Of a stretch of 64,000 bases of DNA, positions 6,957 through 15,894 are shown in pieces. The translations under genes were made by a program, and so were the position numbers. The notes under the pieces were generated by a model, which was given only the letters and a program-made list of their open reading frames with translations, made no database searches and had not been told where the DNA came from. The first letter of the stretch is position 1. Each line of letters begins with the position of its first letter. Source of the DNA: Zobellia uliginosa (lineage in GTDB: Bacteria; Bacteroidota; Bacteroidia; Flavobacteriales; Flavobacteriaceae); assembly GCF_900156625.1 (NCBI RefSeq), contig NZ_FTOB01000004.1, positions 1 through 64,000 on the forward strand. Direction: 5' to 3'.

Positions 6957-8888
6957 TTAATTCGGAATTTCAATTTGGGCGCTAAAACCATCACCCTTTT
7001 CTGAATCAAAAGTAAGACTTCCATTGATGGCTAGAATACGCTTTTCCGTATTCCATAGTCCATTTTTATGATTTAAATTATTTTTTGAGGCACCTTTGCC
7101 GTTGTCGGTGTAGTTGACTTTTAGCTTTTTTTTCAAGGCTTCAAAGTGTATCGAGACCATTGTGGCTCCACTGTGCTTCTGCATATTGATCATAAGTTCC
7201 TGAAGCGCTTTGTACAAGGTTTTTTTGCTGAGTTCCGGCAGTTTGTCCCAATCGATTTCAGTACTTCCGGTGACGATCAATTGGGTGTTTCTACAGTAGC
7301 TGCTCAGCATACCGAAAAGGATTTCCTTGAACTTTGGGCCAGTGTCGATGTCGTTGATTTTCCTTGAAAAGTTCCTGCTTTGGTTGTAGAGGCCATCGAT
7401 GACGTTCAGTACCTCGGTATCGGGCGCCCCGTTTTGCAGCAATACCATGGCATGGTTTAGTTTGCCCGCGAAATCGTCGTGTAATTTTCTTGACAGTTCT
7501 GCTTCGGTGGCATAGGTGGCTTCTATTTTTGCGGTTTTATTTTCCTGTTTTAGGCGTTTGGCGCGCTGAACGGAAAAGAAGCCCGCGAAAACCGAAACGA
7601 GCACGATCAAGGCCAGGCCCGAGTAGGATATAATTTTTTGGTTGCGTTGCTTGGCCGCTTCCAATTGGTGTTCGGCACTCTCCTTTTCTAAATGGAGAAT
7701 GGATTCTTGCTTTAGCTTGTCGTCGTACCTGTATTTGGCAAATTGGGTCTTTACCTTTAATTCTTGGTCGTAAAGGCTATCCTGTAAAAACACATAGCGG
7801 TCCCTTATTCCGATAGCCTTGGGAGCGAGTTGCATCAGCTGTTTCAGGGCATCTTTTTCCGCCCGTGGTATTTTTAGCGATTTGGACAGTTGAATGACCG
7901 AATCGAGATAAGAACGGGCCTTTACGGGATTGCTTTTACTATGGAATTCCCCCAAATGGGTATAACTGGCGATCTGCCCCCTTTTGTCTTTTTCTTGAAT
8001 TCGCATGGACAAGGGTTTTTTAAAGGCCTCTTCTTCTATAGGAAGCCCTGATAACCATTGGGCATAGGCCAGATTGTCCAAGACCCGGGCGTATTCTTTT
8101 TGGTTTCGGCCCAAGGTGCTGTCCTTTACAAGTTTGTTCAAGAGTTCCATGGCCTTGTCGAAGGACTTGCTGTCGATATACGTGGCTGCCAAATTGTTCT
8201 TGTAAAGCAGGCGGTCATGGGCACTTTCTTCAATGTGTATGGCTTTTTGATAGTAGTCTATGGCATCGGAAAAGTTCAGTAGCTTTCTATGGTTGGTAGC
8301 CAAAGCGTTGTAGCAATGGGCTACTTTCTTGGGTTTTTTTAAAAATTTTAAGGCATCGGTCAGGGTTTCTTTGCTTCCGAAAAAATCATTGTTGTTTTTT
8401 TGAATGGTACCTATGTTCAGCAGGTTTATGCCAATTCTACTACTATCCTTCAACTGTGTATAGTATTCTTTTGAGAGGGAATAGTTTTCAATGGCCTTGT
8501 GGTAATCGTGTTCCACTTCTGAGAAATAATAGCCCATTAGATAGTATTGTTCTGCCAGGAGCGATACTTTCTTGATTTTCGGGGCATGGTTTGCCAGCTG
8601 ATCGTGGTATATACGTAAGCTGTCGTATTCCTTTGAAAGCAGATGGAGCAGGCTCTTTTGAAAGAGTACAGGGCCGTACAGACTGTCTTCAAGGTCGTTT
8701 TTTAAATATTGGTAGGATCGGTTGATGGCCTGGTAGCGTTCTTTTACGGAAAGTGTTTTTTCCCTGGCTCGCTTATAGTGAAATAAGGCACTGTCGATAT
8801 CCTTGCCCTCTTGGGAGAGGGGTTTATCATGCTTTGATGTGCAGCCGAAAAGCAAAAAACAGAACACAATGAGTGCAAACCTATTCAA
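6957..8888 (-). CDS. TPR-domain lipoprotein histidine kinase
   Basis: A 643-aa sensor kinase. It has a lipobox-like FGC at residue 16, a periplasmic region of tetratricopeptide repeats (about 40-340), a coiled segment, one membrane helix (419-441), the phosphoacceptor His470 in SRKLHDD, as in HisKA_3-type kinases, and an ATPase domain with ELMINMQKHS (N box) and YTDNGKG (G1). This layout is common in Flavobacteriia and pairs with NarL-type regulators such as the one encoded 12 bp downstream. The signal sensed is unknown. A tiny secreted lipoprotein gene lies just upstream behind a terminator. Confidence 0.88.
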   Translation of the reverse strand: MNRFALIVFCFLLFGCTSKHDKPLSQEGKDIDSALFHYKRAREKTLSVKERYQAINRSYQYLKNDLEDSLYGPVLFQKSLLHLLSKEYDSLRIYHDQLANHAPKIKKVSLLAEQYYLMGYYFSEVEHDYHKAIENYSLSKEYYTQLKDSSRIGINLLNIGTIQKNNNDFFGSKETLTDALKFLKKPKKVAHCYNALATNHRKLLNFSDAIDYYQKAIHIEESAHDRLLYKNNLAATYIDSKSFDKAMELLNKLVKDSTLGRNQKEYARVLDNLAYAQWLSGLPIEEEAFKKPLSMRIQEKDKRGQIASYTHLGEFHSKSNPVKARSYLDSVIQLSKSLKIPRAEKDALKQLMQLAPKAIGIRDRYVFLQDSLYDQELKVKTQFAKYRYDDKLKQESILHLEKESAEHQLEAAKQRNQKIISYSGLALIVLVSVFAGFFSVQRAKRLKQENKTAKIEATYATEAELSRKLHDDFAGKLNHAMVLLQNGAPDTEVLNVIDGLYNQSRNFSRKINDIDTGPKFKEILFGMLSSYCRNTQLIVTGSTEIDWDKLPELSKKTLYKALQELMINMQKHSGATMVSIHFEALKKKLKVNYTDNGKGASKNNLNHKNGLWNTEKRILAINGSLTFDSEKGDGFSAQIEIPN

Positions 8889-8913
8889 TGGTGGGAAGTA
8901 TTAATAATTGAAC

Positions 8914-8944
8914 ATAAAAAAAGCCATACCCGAAAGTATGGCTT
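8914..8944 (-). terminator. Rho-independent terminator
   Basis: AAGCCATAC pairs with GTATGGCTT around a short loop, and seven T follow on the minus strand. It ends the transcript of the small lipoprotein gene at 8973 before the kinase operon begins. Confidence 0.85.
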
Positions 8945-8972
8945 AAATTACTGAATTTAATCGTTATTTTCC

Positions 8973-9128
8973 TTATCCTCTTGGAGGGTCTGTTGGCGGA
9001 TCGGCATCATCCCCTTCCGTTGCTTGGATATGGTAGAGCTCATCGGTGTCTGCTGTAGATGGGCTGGAGCATGAAAATAAAAACCCGTTCATGATTACGA
9101 CCAAGGTCGCTATATACACTTTTTTCAT
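8973..9128 (-). CDS. Tiny acidic lipoprotein
   Basis: A 51-aa precursor. I used the Met beginning MKKVYIATLV, because it gives a clean lipoprotein signal with lipobox-like FSC at about residue 20. The upstream 21 residues are hydrophilic and probably untranslated. The mature part is about 30 residues, acidic, ending ATEGDDADPPTDPPRG. It lies upstream of the TPR kinase and regulator genes and is separated from them by a terminator. Small peptides with this kind of tail are found beside similar kinases in flavobacteria. A signalling or sensor-accessory role is only inference. Confidence 0.5.
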   Translation of the reverse strand: MKKVYIATLVVIMNGFLFSCSSPSTADTDELYHIQATEGDDADPPTDPPRG

Positions 9129-9299
9129 CTGTTTTGTTGTTTTTTGGACATAGCTGTGGCTGTCCAGATTAGTATTTGGTTTGATGGGCACCGGATTAAG
9201 GGTGCGGAAAAATGAAGGGGCGTCCCCCGGGTTTTTGGAAAGTGGAAATCTTATGCGGAGGTCTTAAGCCGCTTTCCATTCGACTTAATTCTTGCCGCA

Positions 9300-9344
9300 T
9301 TATAGATTTCCGTAAAAATGATTTCTATAGAAAGACTATGTTAG
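9300..9344 (+). promoter_or_regulatory. Palindromic operator plus -7 element (site 5)
   Basis: TTATAGATTTCCGTAA at 9300-9315 keeps the promoter-proximal half-site perfectly and the distal arm with two changes. TATGTTAG at 9337-9344 matches seven of eight bases of TAnnTTTG at exactly the same 29.5-bp spacing. A start near 9351 would precede the ATG at 9381, which is in frame with the membrane-anchored regulator gene. Confidence 0.55.
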
Positions 9345-9512
9345 CAAAGCATAGCGGTTATCATTCTTGGGGCAAATTAAATGGAAGCTGGGGAGGTGAT
9401 TGCAGACACGGATCGGACTTGTGTTCGACATGTTTTAGACACCAATAAAATCGGGGGTTCACAGAGGTTGGTGTTAGGGGCGGATCTATCTAAAATTTGT
9501 ATTTTTAGGATT

Positions 9513-10271
9513 ATGGACGATAATAGGATCAAGAAAATTGTTCAAGAGGCTTTTGACAAGGCAAGGGAGAAATCCGTATCACAAGCAAAATATGCCTTGG
9601 CAAAACAGATAGGGGAAGAGGTAAACCTTAGTTACAGAACTTTAGAACGGGCTTATGATCGTTATATCAATGGAAGGGAAAATCTCGGCCCGCAAAGTCA
9701 AGAAACCATTGATGAATTATGTAGATATATTGGATATAAAGATTATGCCGATTATGTGGACCGGAACTACAGTTCACGGAAAAAAAGGGAGAAAAAAAAC
9801 TTGATAATCGATGATGGAAGAAAGGGGTTTTCAAAAACATGGATGTATGGGGCCATAGCGATAATCGCTATGGGAGGCCTTGTTTGGATGGCCTACACTG
9901 TCGCTATTCCCGAAATAGGAAGCTATAAGGGCTCGAACCAGCTGTGTATGACTTGGGCCGACTCCCTATATCTTGAGGTCGATTGTAACCACATTCCGTT
10001 TTCACCAAAGGGTACCGTGGTAGAACCCTTGGACCCGGTGAGGTTGGCCACTTTCAAAAAGGTCAAGGTTACCCAATCGTACCCCTTCTTTAAAAAAGAT
10101 ACGGGCGAACCCCTGATCTGGTATTTTAAGAATAAGGACGGTAGGATGGAGTATTATACGGCCCCGGGCCTGCACCCCACCAATGGAGAGACCTTGCGTA
10201 AAATTACTCCCTATATCATTCAGAAGTACGTTCCGCTGCATAGTACCCGGGAAGATTCTTTTGTTCGGTAA
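9513..10271 (+). CDS. HTH-type membrane-anchored protein of unknown function
   Basis: A 252-aa protein. The N-terminal 90 residues begin MDDNRIKKIVQEAF and include a helix-rich segment (AKYALAKQIGEEVNLSYRTLERAYDRYI) typical of a Bacteroidetes family with a DNA-binding-like domain. A membrane helix follows at about residues 112-132, then a C-terminal extracytoplasmic domain of about 110 residues with KVTQSYPFF and IWYFKN. An in-frame ATG at 9381 would add 44 residues that look non-coding, but the palindrome promoter at 9300-9344 would fit it, so the start is uncertain. Membrane-tethered regulation is inferred from the layout. Confidence 0.65.
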   Translation: MDDNRIKKIVQEAFDKAREKSVSQAKYALAKQIGEEVNLSYRTLERAYDRYINGRENLGPQSQETIDELCRYIGYKDYADYVDRNYSSRKKREKKNLIIDDGRKGFSKTWMYGAIAIIAMGGLVWMAYTVAIPEIGSYKGSNQLCMTWADSLYLEVDCNHIPFSPKGTVVEPLDPVRLATFKKVKVTQSYPFFKKDTGEPLIWYFKNKDGRMEYYTAPGLHPTNGETLRKITPYIIQKYVPLHSTREDSFVR

Positions 10272-10295
10272 AAAGGCCGGTGTAGGCCCAAAAGT

Positions 10296-11801
10296 TTAAT
10301 GGGGCATGGCCCTGATGATCTTCTCCATCTCCACCTTTGATGGTCGGGGTCTTTTTCTGAAGGCATTCGATTTGCCGGTCTCGCGATCAAACTCGTCGGG
10401 CGTCCTAAAATCGGGTAGGCTGTCTTTTGATGCCTTTCTAATACGGTTCATCTCTGAGCGCAGTGTTTTTAGGGTCTTTTGATAATCGGGGTCTAGGGCC
10501 AGGTTTTTAAGTTCGTAAGGGTCCTTTACCACATCGTAGAGTTCCTCGCTTGGCCGCGGGCTTACAAAACAGGCCAACTGTGCCTCGTTGAGTTCGCCTC
10601 TTTTCTTTAGTTCGCGCATCGATTGAAAGGTGCCGCCAACGAAGGCATCGGCCGAAGGGGTATTGGGCAAGTCCGTATAGAAATTGCGTATGTACTTGAA
10701 TTCTTCCGTACGTACGGCCCGTGTATAGTCTTCGTAATCGTGCCAATGGTCTTCGGCATAGACCAAATCCCTGATTTTGGCCTTGGGGTCTTTTAGTAGA
10801 GGGGAGAAATCCTTCCCTTCAAAACTCGGTAAGGCTTCCAGTCCGGCAAGCTTTAGGAAGGTAGGGGCAATGTCTATCGAGCTTACCAACTTGGTGTTAA
10901 CGGAACTGGCCTTTACCTTTTTGGGCCATTTTACGATCCATGGGGTTTTTATTCCGCCGTCATAAAGGGTCGTCTTATCGCGGGGGAAGGGCCTGCCGTT
11001 ATCGCTAATGAACAAGATCATGGTGTTGTCGGAAACGCCTTGCCTGTCTAGTTCGGCCACTACTTGTCCCACATAATTGTCGAGCCGGGCAATCTCGTTG
11101 TAATAATGGACAAAATCTTCACGTACTTCCTGGGTGTCGGGAAAGTAGGGAGGGAGTACCACGTCGTTTAGGGCATGGGGGTTCGCAATGATATCATCGT
11201 CATAAGGCCTGTGTGGGTCGACCGCTGCCAACCATAAAAAGAAAGGTTGGTCTTGGGGCCTTTGTTGAAGCACGGGAACCCATTCCTCACAACCGCTGCC
11301 GTCACCCTTCTGTTTTGTTTTTTCGCCGGTGGGCGATAGTTGAAAACCGTGGGTGCCTACGTCTTTTACCAGGTCGAAGCGCGTTTTTATGGAATCGCCC
11401 AAATGCCATTTTCCCGCTTGTGCCGTCCAATATCCCGATTTTTTCAGCTGCTCGACAAAGGTGACCTTGCTTGTCGGTAAGGGCCAATGCAGTTGTTCCG
11501 CATCGGTATTGTGGGGGTAGAGACCGGTGATGATACTGGTTCTACTGGGGCTGCACGAACTGGTGGTCAAGAAGGCATTGTCAAAACGCATACCGTCTTT
11601 GGCCAGTTGGTCGATGTTGGGCGTTTGTATATTGGGGTGGCCATAGGCGCCGCTATCGTCCCAAGCCATATCATCGGCAATGATAAAAACAATGTTCGGG
11701 CGTTCTTGGGCAGGCTTTGCTTCCTCTTTTTTCTTCTCGGTACAGGAACAGACCCATAAAAGACTTGAGATCAATAAGGGCAGTATATGACTTTTGCGCA
11801 T
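10296..11801 (-). CDS. S1 sulfatase, sulfamidase-like
   Basis: A 501-aa lipoprotein-type sulfatase (lipobox VCSC, Cys20). The formylglycine signature CSPSRTSIITG puts the modified Cys at residue 83. Metal ligands show as IADDM (43-44) and ISDNGRPFP. The GLYPHN and GKWHLGD strings recall sulfamidase-type S1 members. It hydrolyses a sulfate ester or N-sulfate from a sugar in the periplasm. It ends the minus-strand group 15607-10296, 7 bp after the sulfatase-SMP-30 fusion gene, so the two are co-expressed. The exact substrate is unknown. Confidence 0.9.
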   Translation of the reverse strand: MRKSHILPLLISSLLWVCSCTEKKKEEAKPAQERPNIVFIIADDMAWDDSGAYGHPNIQTPNIDQLAKDGMRFDNAFLTTSSCSPSRTSIITGLYPHNTDAEQLHWPLPTSKVTFVEQLKKSGYWTAQAGKWHLGDSIKTRFDLVKDVGTHGFQLSPTGEKTKQKGDGSGCEEWVPVLQQRPQDQPFFLWLAAVDPHRPYDDDIIANPHALNDVVLPPYFPDTQEVREDFVHYYNEIARLDNYVGQVVAELDRQGVSDNTMILFISDNGRPFPRDKTTLYDGGIKTPWIVKWPKKVKASSVNTKLVSSIDIAPTFLKLAGLEALPSFEGKDFSPLLKDPKAKIRDLVYAEDHWHDYEDYTRAVRTEEFKYIRNFYTDLPNTPSADAFVGGTFQSMRELKKRGELNEAQLACFVSPRPSEELYDVVKDPYELKNLALDPDYQKTLKTLRSEMNRIRKASKDSLPDFRTPDEFDRETGKSNAFRKRPRPSKVEMEKIIRAMPH

Positions 11802-11808
11802 GGTGGTT

Positions 11809-14082
11809 TTATTTGGAGTAAGGTCTTAGGTTAACCCTTAAAAGGGAATCGTCGGCGGTGATGAATAAATATCTACCGTCATCACTGAATTCGCAATTGC
11901 CGGTGTTTTTGTCGGTTCTGATCGTTCCCAAATGCTTTCCCGCAGGGGAAATCACCAAAACCCCATCGGGTCCGGCCAAGAAAATATTTCCCTTTTTGTC
12001 AATCTTCATACCATCGGGCGATTGTTTGCTAATGCTTGCATCGTGAAGCGCGGTAGCATCAAAAAATATCCTCTTGTTGCTTACTTTTCCATCCCCAATA
12101 ATATCATAGGCCAGGATCTTCGGTTGTTCTTTAAAAGAATCGGCAACATAGAGGGTTTTATTGTCGTTAGATACCGCAATGCCGTTCGGGGCCTTTATCG
12201 AATCGTCTAAGAGCACCACTTCTTTGTCCTTTCCATAGAAATACACCCCGTTAAAGCCGATGGCACTTTTGCCCTTGCCCAGTCCGAAAGACGGATCGGT
12301 AAAATAGAGGTTTCCGTGAGTGTCATAATCGAGGTCATTGGGCGAATTAAAGACTTGGCCTTTATAGCCGGTTACTATAGGGGCGAACTTCGGATGTAGT
12401 GAATCGCGCAAGCTGGTAAGCTTACTGATTCTGCGGTCGCCTACTTGGCAAATCACCAAATCTCCCTGTGGATCGAGAATGAGTCCGTTAGAACCCTTTC
12501 CCGTATTGCCGTTAGGGATTCCGGTACCTCCGGAAGGCGCCATGTATAGGCTCAGCCCGTCTATATCGTGCCATTGGTAAATTTTGTTTTCGGGAACATC
12601 GGAGAAAATGAGTTTTTGCTCTTTCGGAAGCCATACGGGGCCTTCTGACCAATTGAAGCCTTCGGCCACGAGTTCAATACGGGCATGTGGCGATACCAGT
12701 GAGTCGAATTCGGGGGCCAAACGTTCGATCCATCCGTAAGTGGGATATTTTTTTAGGGAATCTAAGACGAGCTTGAATTTTTCCCTCAATCGTATTTCAT
12801 CGGGAGACAACTTGGCATCGGTCAATTCCTCTTTTTCCAATACGTCCTTCCTTGTATTGTAAAAACGCCCATCACCGTAAAGTTTATAGTTTTCGTTTAA
12901 TACAAATTCTGCGGGGGCAAATTGTTTTTTGTCCCAGCCCGGTTTGGGGTCGTAGCTCATAAATACCCAATCTCTGCGTTGTACGGGTTCTCCTTTGAGA
13001 ACGGCCAAGAAGCTTTCGCCATCGGTATGGAGGCCTTGGGGCTTTGGGGTCTGGGTCGCTTCAAGGATGGTCGGCATAAAATCGATGGCATCGATGAATT
13101 CGTTCGATGTGCTTCCTGCCTTAATGTGTCCCGGCCAGTTGGCAATAAACGGTACTTTGATGCCCGCTTCGGTGGTCAGGCCTTTTCCGCCTTGTACCGT
13201 TCGGTCTCCCATTTTTGAAAATATGGTTTGGTGGGTACCGTTATCGGAATACAGCATGAGCAGGGTGTTCTCACGAAGTCCTTTCTCCTCAAGATGGGCC
13301 ACGATGTCGCCTATAATCTTGTCCAAGTACTCCACCATATCCTTAAAATATACGGTCTCGTCGTTCAATCGCTTTTCGGCATGTTTCCAATCCGTACTGT
13401 TTGGGGTAGGATTGAATGGACCATGGGTCAATGCCATGGGGTAATACACAAAAAAGGGCTTATCGGCCTGGCGGTCAACAAAGTCATTTACGTATTTTGA
13501 GAAAATATCAGGACCGTATTTTCCTTCGGTATCCTTCAAAAACTCACCGTTTTGATAAATGGTCGGGTTGGCAAAACGAGAGCCTTTATCTTCAGTGTGG
13601 AAGGCGTGGAACATGCTGTATTCGTCAAAGCCGGCATCTTCGACCTTCATACCGATTCCTCTTCTATGTTCGCCTCCGGGATAGCCGGGCGGATCATAAC
13701 TTTGTAGTTGCCATTTGCCCACCATACAAGTGGCGTAGCCTGCATCTTGCATGATATGGCCAAAGGTTTTCTGTTTGGGGTTTAAGATCCCGAAGGCTTC
13801 CCAGTTCCGAAAGTTGTACTGCCCCGTCATAAGTTTTACACGTGTGGGGGTACAGAGGGGTTGGGCATAGGCCTGATCGAACTGCATGCCCGTTGCCGCA
13901 AGTTTATCGATGTTGGGGGTGTGGTAGGAAGTTCCACCGTAGCTGCCAATACCTTCGTAACCTAGGTCATCGACCATAATCAGAATCACGTTCGGACGTT
14001 TGTCGCCACCGCTGCCCCCTTTTTGGGCGTAACATGAAAAGGACAGGAAGAATGTGAAAAGTAAAAAATAAATGGTTTTCAT
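11809..14082 (-). CDS. S1 sulfatase fused to SMP-30/gluconolactonase domain
   Basis: A 757-aa two-domain exported enzyme. The signal peptide ends at about residue 19 (CYAQ). The sulfatase domain spans about 28-450 with CTPTR (modified Cys77), MVDDLGY and LYSDNGTH. Residues 466-757 form an SMP-30/gluconolactonase/regucalcin beta-propeller whose metal ligands are all visible: Glu480 (SEGPVW), Asn582 (SPNDLD), Asn633 (APNGIA) and Asp690 (SPDGM). This region would open a sugar lactone. It links desulfation with lactone hydrolysis and suits the GMC dehydrogenase encoded at 37620-39332. The join is clean, with no stop or frameshift. The linked reactions are inferred. Confidence 0.88.
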   Translation of the reverse strand: MKTIYFLLFTFFLSFSCYAQKGGSGGDKRPNVILIMVDDLGYEGIGSYGGTSYHTPNIDKLAATGMQFDQAYAQPLCTPTRVKLMTGQYNFRNWEAFGILNPKQKTFGHIMQDAGYATCMVGKWQLQSYDPPGYPGGEHRRGIGMKVEDAGFDEYSMFHAFHTEDKGSRFANPTIYQNGEFLKDTEGKYGPDIFSKYVNDFVDRQADKPFFVYYPMALTHGPFNPTPNSTDWKHAEKRLNDETVYFKDMVEYLDKIIGDIVAHLEEKGLRENTLLMLYSDNGTHQTIFSKMGDRTVQGGKGLTTEAGIKVPFIANWPGHIKAGSTSNEFIDAIDFMPTILEATQTPKPQGLHTDGESFLAVLKGEPVQRRDWVFMSYDPKPGWDKKQFAPAEFVLNENYKLYGDGRFYNTRKDVLEKEELTDAKLSPDEIRLREKFKLVLDSLKKYPTYGWIERLAPEFDSLVSPHARIELVAEGFNWSEGPVWLPKEQKLIFSDVPENKIYQWHDIDGLSLYMAPSGGTGIPNGNTGKGSNGLILDPQGDLVICQVGDRRISKLTSLRDSLHPKFAPIVTGYKGQVFNSPNDLDYDTHGNLYFTDPSFGLGKGKSAIGFNGVYFYGKDKEVVLLDDSIKAPNGIAVSNDNKTLYVADSFKEQPKILAYDIIGDGKVSNKRIFFDATALHDASISKQSPDGMKIDKKGNIFLAGPDGVLVISPAGKHLGTIRTDKNTGNCEFSDDGRYLFITADDSLLRVNLRPYSK

Positions 14083-14122
14083 AGGGTGGCGATGGGTGGG
14101 TTATTGCTTTATAAAATTAGGC

Positions 14123-15607
14123 TTAGAAGGGAAACAGTTCCGATTCTTCGCTGGCATTTTCCATGATCAGCTTCATTTCCGTAACGATTTCTGGGTGTTG
14201 GTCGGCAAGGTTATGGGTTTCGGCAGGGTCATCGACCAGGTTATAGAGTTCGAATGGGCCTTGCGGTTGTTTGTTGAAATTGTAGATCACACCTTTCCAA
14301 TTCCCTTTACGAACCGCTTTACGGCCGTTTTGAATGGAAAATTCCCAATAGAGGTACTGGTGTTGCTTTTGGTCATCTTGACTTAACAGTGTCGGTAAAA
14401 AGGAAATACCGTCACTATTGGCCGGAACATCTACCTTGATGATATCGGCCAAGGTAGGCATAAGGTCCCAAAATGCGGAAACATGGTCGGATATGGTGCC
14501 CGCCTTCACCTTATTAGGCCAAACTACGAGAAAAGGCGAGCGAATACCTCCTTCGTAGAGGTCCCTCTTAATGCCTCTTAGACCTCCGCCGCTATTGAAA
14601 AATTCGGGATCGGCACCTCCTTCGGCATGTGGGCCGTTGTCACTGGTGAACATTACGATGGTATTGTCGGCAATACCGAGCTCATCTAGTTTATCCAATA
14701 TCTGTCCCACATAAACATCCATACGGTATACCATTGAGGCAAAGGAAGCATGGGGTTGAAGTGTTGACGAATATTCTTGGGGCACCATATCGGGACCGTA
14801 ATCGGAGGTATAGGAGTTCTCTTCGGTATACGGGGTTTCTTCGTATTGGTCCTTAAACTTTTCGTAGATGGAATCCTTAGGGGAAATCAGTTCGGCATGG
14901 GGCAAAATAAAGGGTACGTAGGCAAAAAAGGGCTTTTCTTTGTTCGCTTCGATAAAATTCAAAGTGGCCTCCTGAATTTTGTCGGGAGCATAGGTTTCTG
15001 CCTTGGTCCAATCGTTTCCTTCAAGAAGTACCTTTTCATCGTTGTGCCATAGATGGGGCGGGTAATATCTATGCGCCATACGTTGGCAGTTGTATCCGTA
15101 GAATTCGTCAAAGCCTTGGGCTATGGGGTCTCCTTCGGTACCGATGAAGCCAAGGCCCCATTTTCCGAAGCCCCCTGTGGTATATCCGGCTTTTTTCAAC
15201 ATTTCGGCAATAGTGAGCGATTGGCCCGGTAGGGGCGTTTGACCTTCGCCTTCCAGCTCCTTGTTGCCCCTTATGGGGGTGTGACCGGTATGTTGTCCGG
15301 TCATGAGGGAAGAGCGGGCCGGGGCACAAACGGGCGCACCGCTGTAATGTTGGGTGAATTTCATGCCCCTTGTTGCCAATTCGTCTATACGGGGCGTTTC
15401 AAATTTTTTCTGGCCGTACGAACTTAAGTCGCCATAACCGAGGTCATCGGCTAGAATATAGATGATATTCGGTTTTTGTTCGGTGTTCGCCGTGGTTGCA
15501 GTTACGGTTTTGGCTTCTTCTTTGCACGCACCTAAGCTTAATAAAAGGGAAATAACAAAAAGAAAGGATAGTTTGGGGGTAAAACGTAATCTCATAGTGG
15601 TATTCAT
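14123..15607 (-). CDS. S1 sulfatase, S1_20-like lipoprotein
   Basis: A 494-aa exported sulfatase with lipobox LGAC (Cys28). The modified Cys is residue 94 in CAPARSSLMTG. The string GHTPIRGN, the YGYNCQRMAHRYYPPHLW block and FTSDNGPH match arylsulfatase-type S1_20 members that are frequent in marine PULs. Subfamily assignment is by eye. It is first of the three sulfatase genes that run to 10296. The next gene begins 41 bp downstream. A second start at residue 5 is possible. It probably removes sulfate from galactose-type units, judging by the locus. Confidence 0.88.
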   Translation of the reverse strand: MNTTMRLRFTPKLSFLFVISLLLSLGACKEEAKTVTATTANTEQKPNIIYILADDLGYGDLSSYGQKKFETPRIDELATRGMKFTQHYSGAPVCAPARSSLMTGQHTGHTPIRGNKELEGEGQTPLPGQSLTIAEMLKKAGYTTGGFGKWGLGFIGTEGDPIAQGFDEFYGYNCQRMAHRYYPPHLWHNDEKVLLEGNDWTKAETYAPDKIQEATLNFIEANKEKPFFAYVPFILPHAELISPKDSIYEKFKDQYEETPYTEENSYTSDYGPDMVPQEYSSTLQPHASFASMVYRMDVYVGQILDKLDELGIADNTIVMFTSDNGPHAEGGADPEFFNSGGGLRGIKRDLYEGGIRSPFLVVWPNKVKAGTISDHVSAFWDLMPTLADIIKVDVPANSDGISFLPTLLSQDDQKQHQYLYWEFSIQNGRKAVRKGNWKGVIYNFNKQPQGPFELYNLVDDPAETHNLADQHPEIVTEMKLIMENASEESELFPF

Positions 15608-15894
15608 TTAGGTTTTAAAATGCTATGATCAATTTTTTAGGGTCGATGACTATTGAATATAGCTATAGGGTTCGTTTTATATGCTAAAGGAAAAAGGTGC
15701 CAAGCAATGTACTGATTTTACCTCGTATAGTTCTAGACCGTGATCATATGTTGCATAATTATAGCAAATTAATCATTAGATCTATAGATTTTGTACTCCG
15801 TGATACATTTCTTGTATTCTTATGTACACCAGTTCATTTCTTTCAAATTACCTTTAGCCTTGTTCATTTCGAATTATAATTCAATAAAAATTTG

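Noticed and set aside
8876-8883. TAGGTTTG match to the -7 consensus on the minus strand
   Set aside because: It lies within the first codons of the kinase gene and has no correctly placed palindrome, so it is probably chance.
9212-9448. 78-aa plus-strand frame before the HTH membrane protein
   Set aside because: It runs straight through the palindrome promoter at 9300-9344 and overlaps the possible leader.
13416-13754. 112-aa frame and other long antisense frames within sulfatase genes
   Set aside because: These are shadows of conserved coding sequence in the opposite strand and have no promoters or domains.
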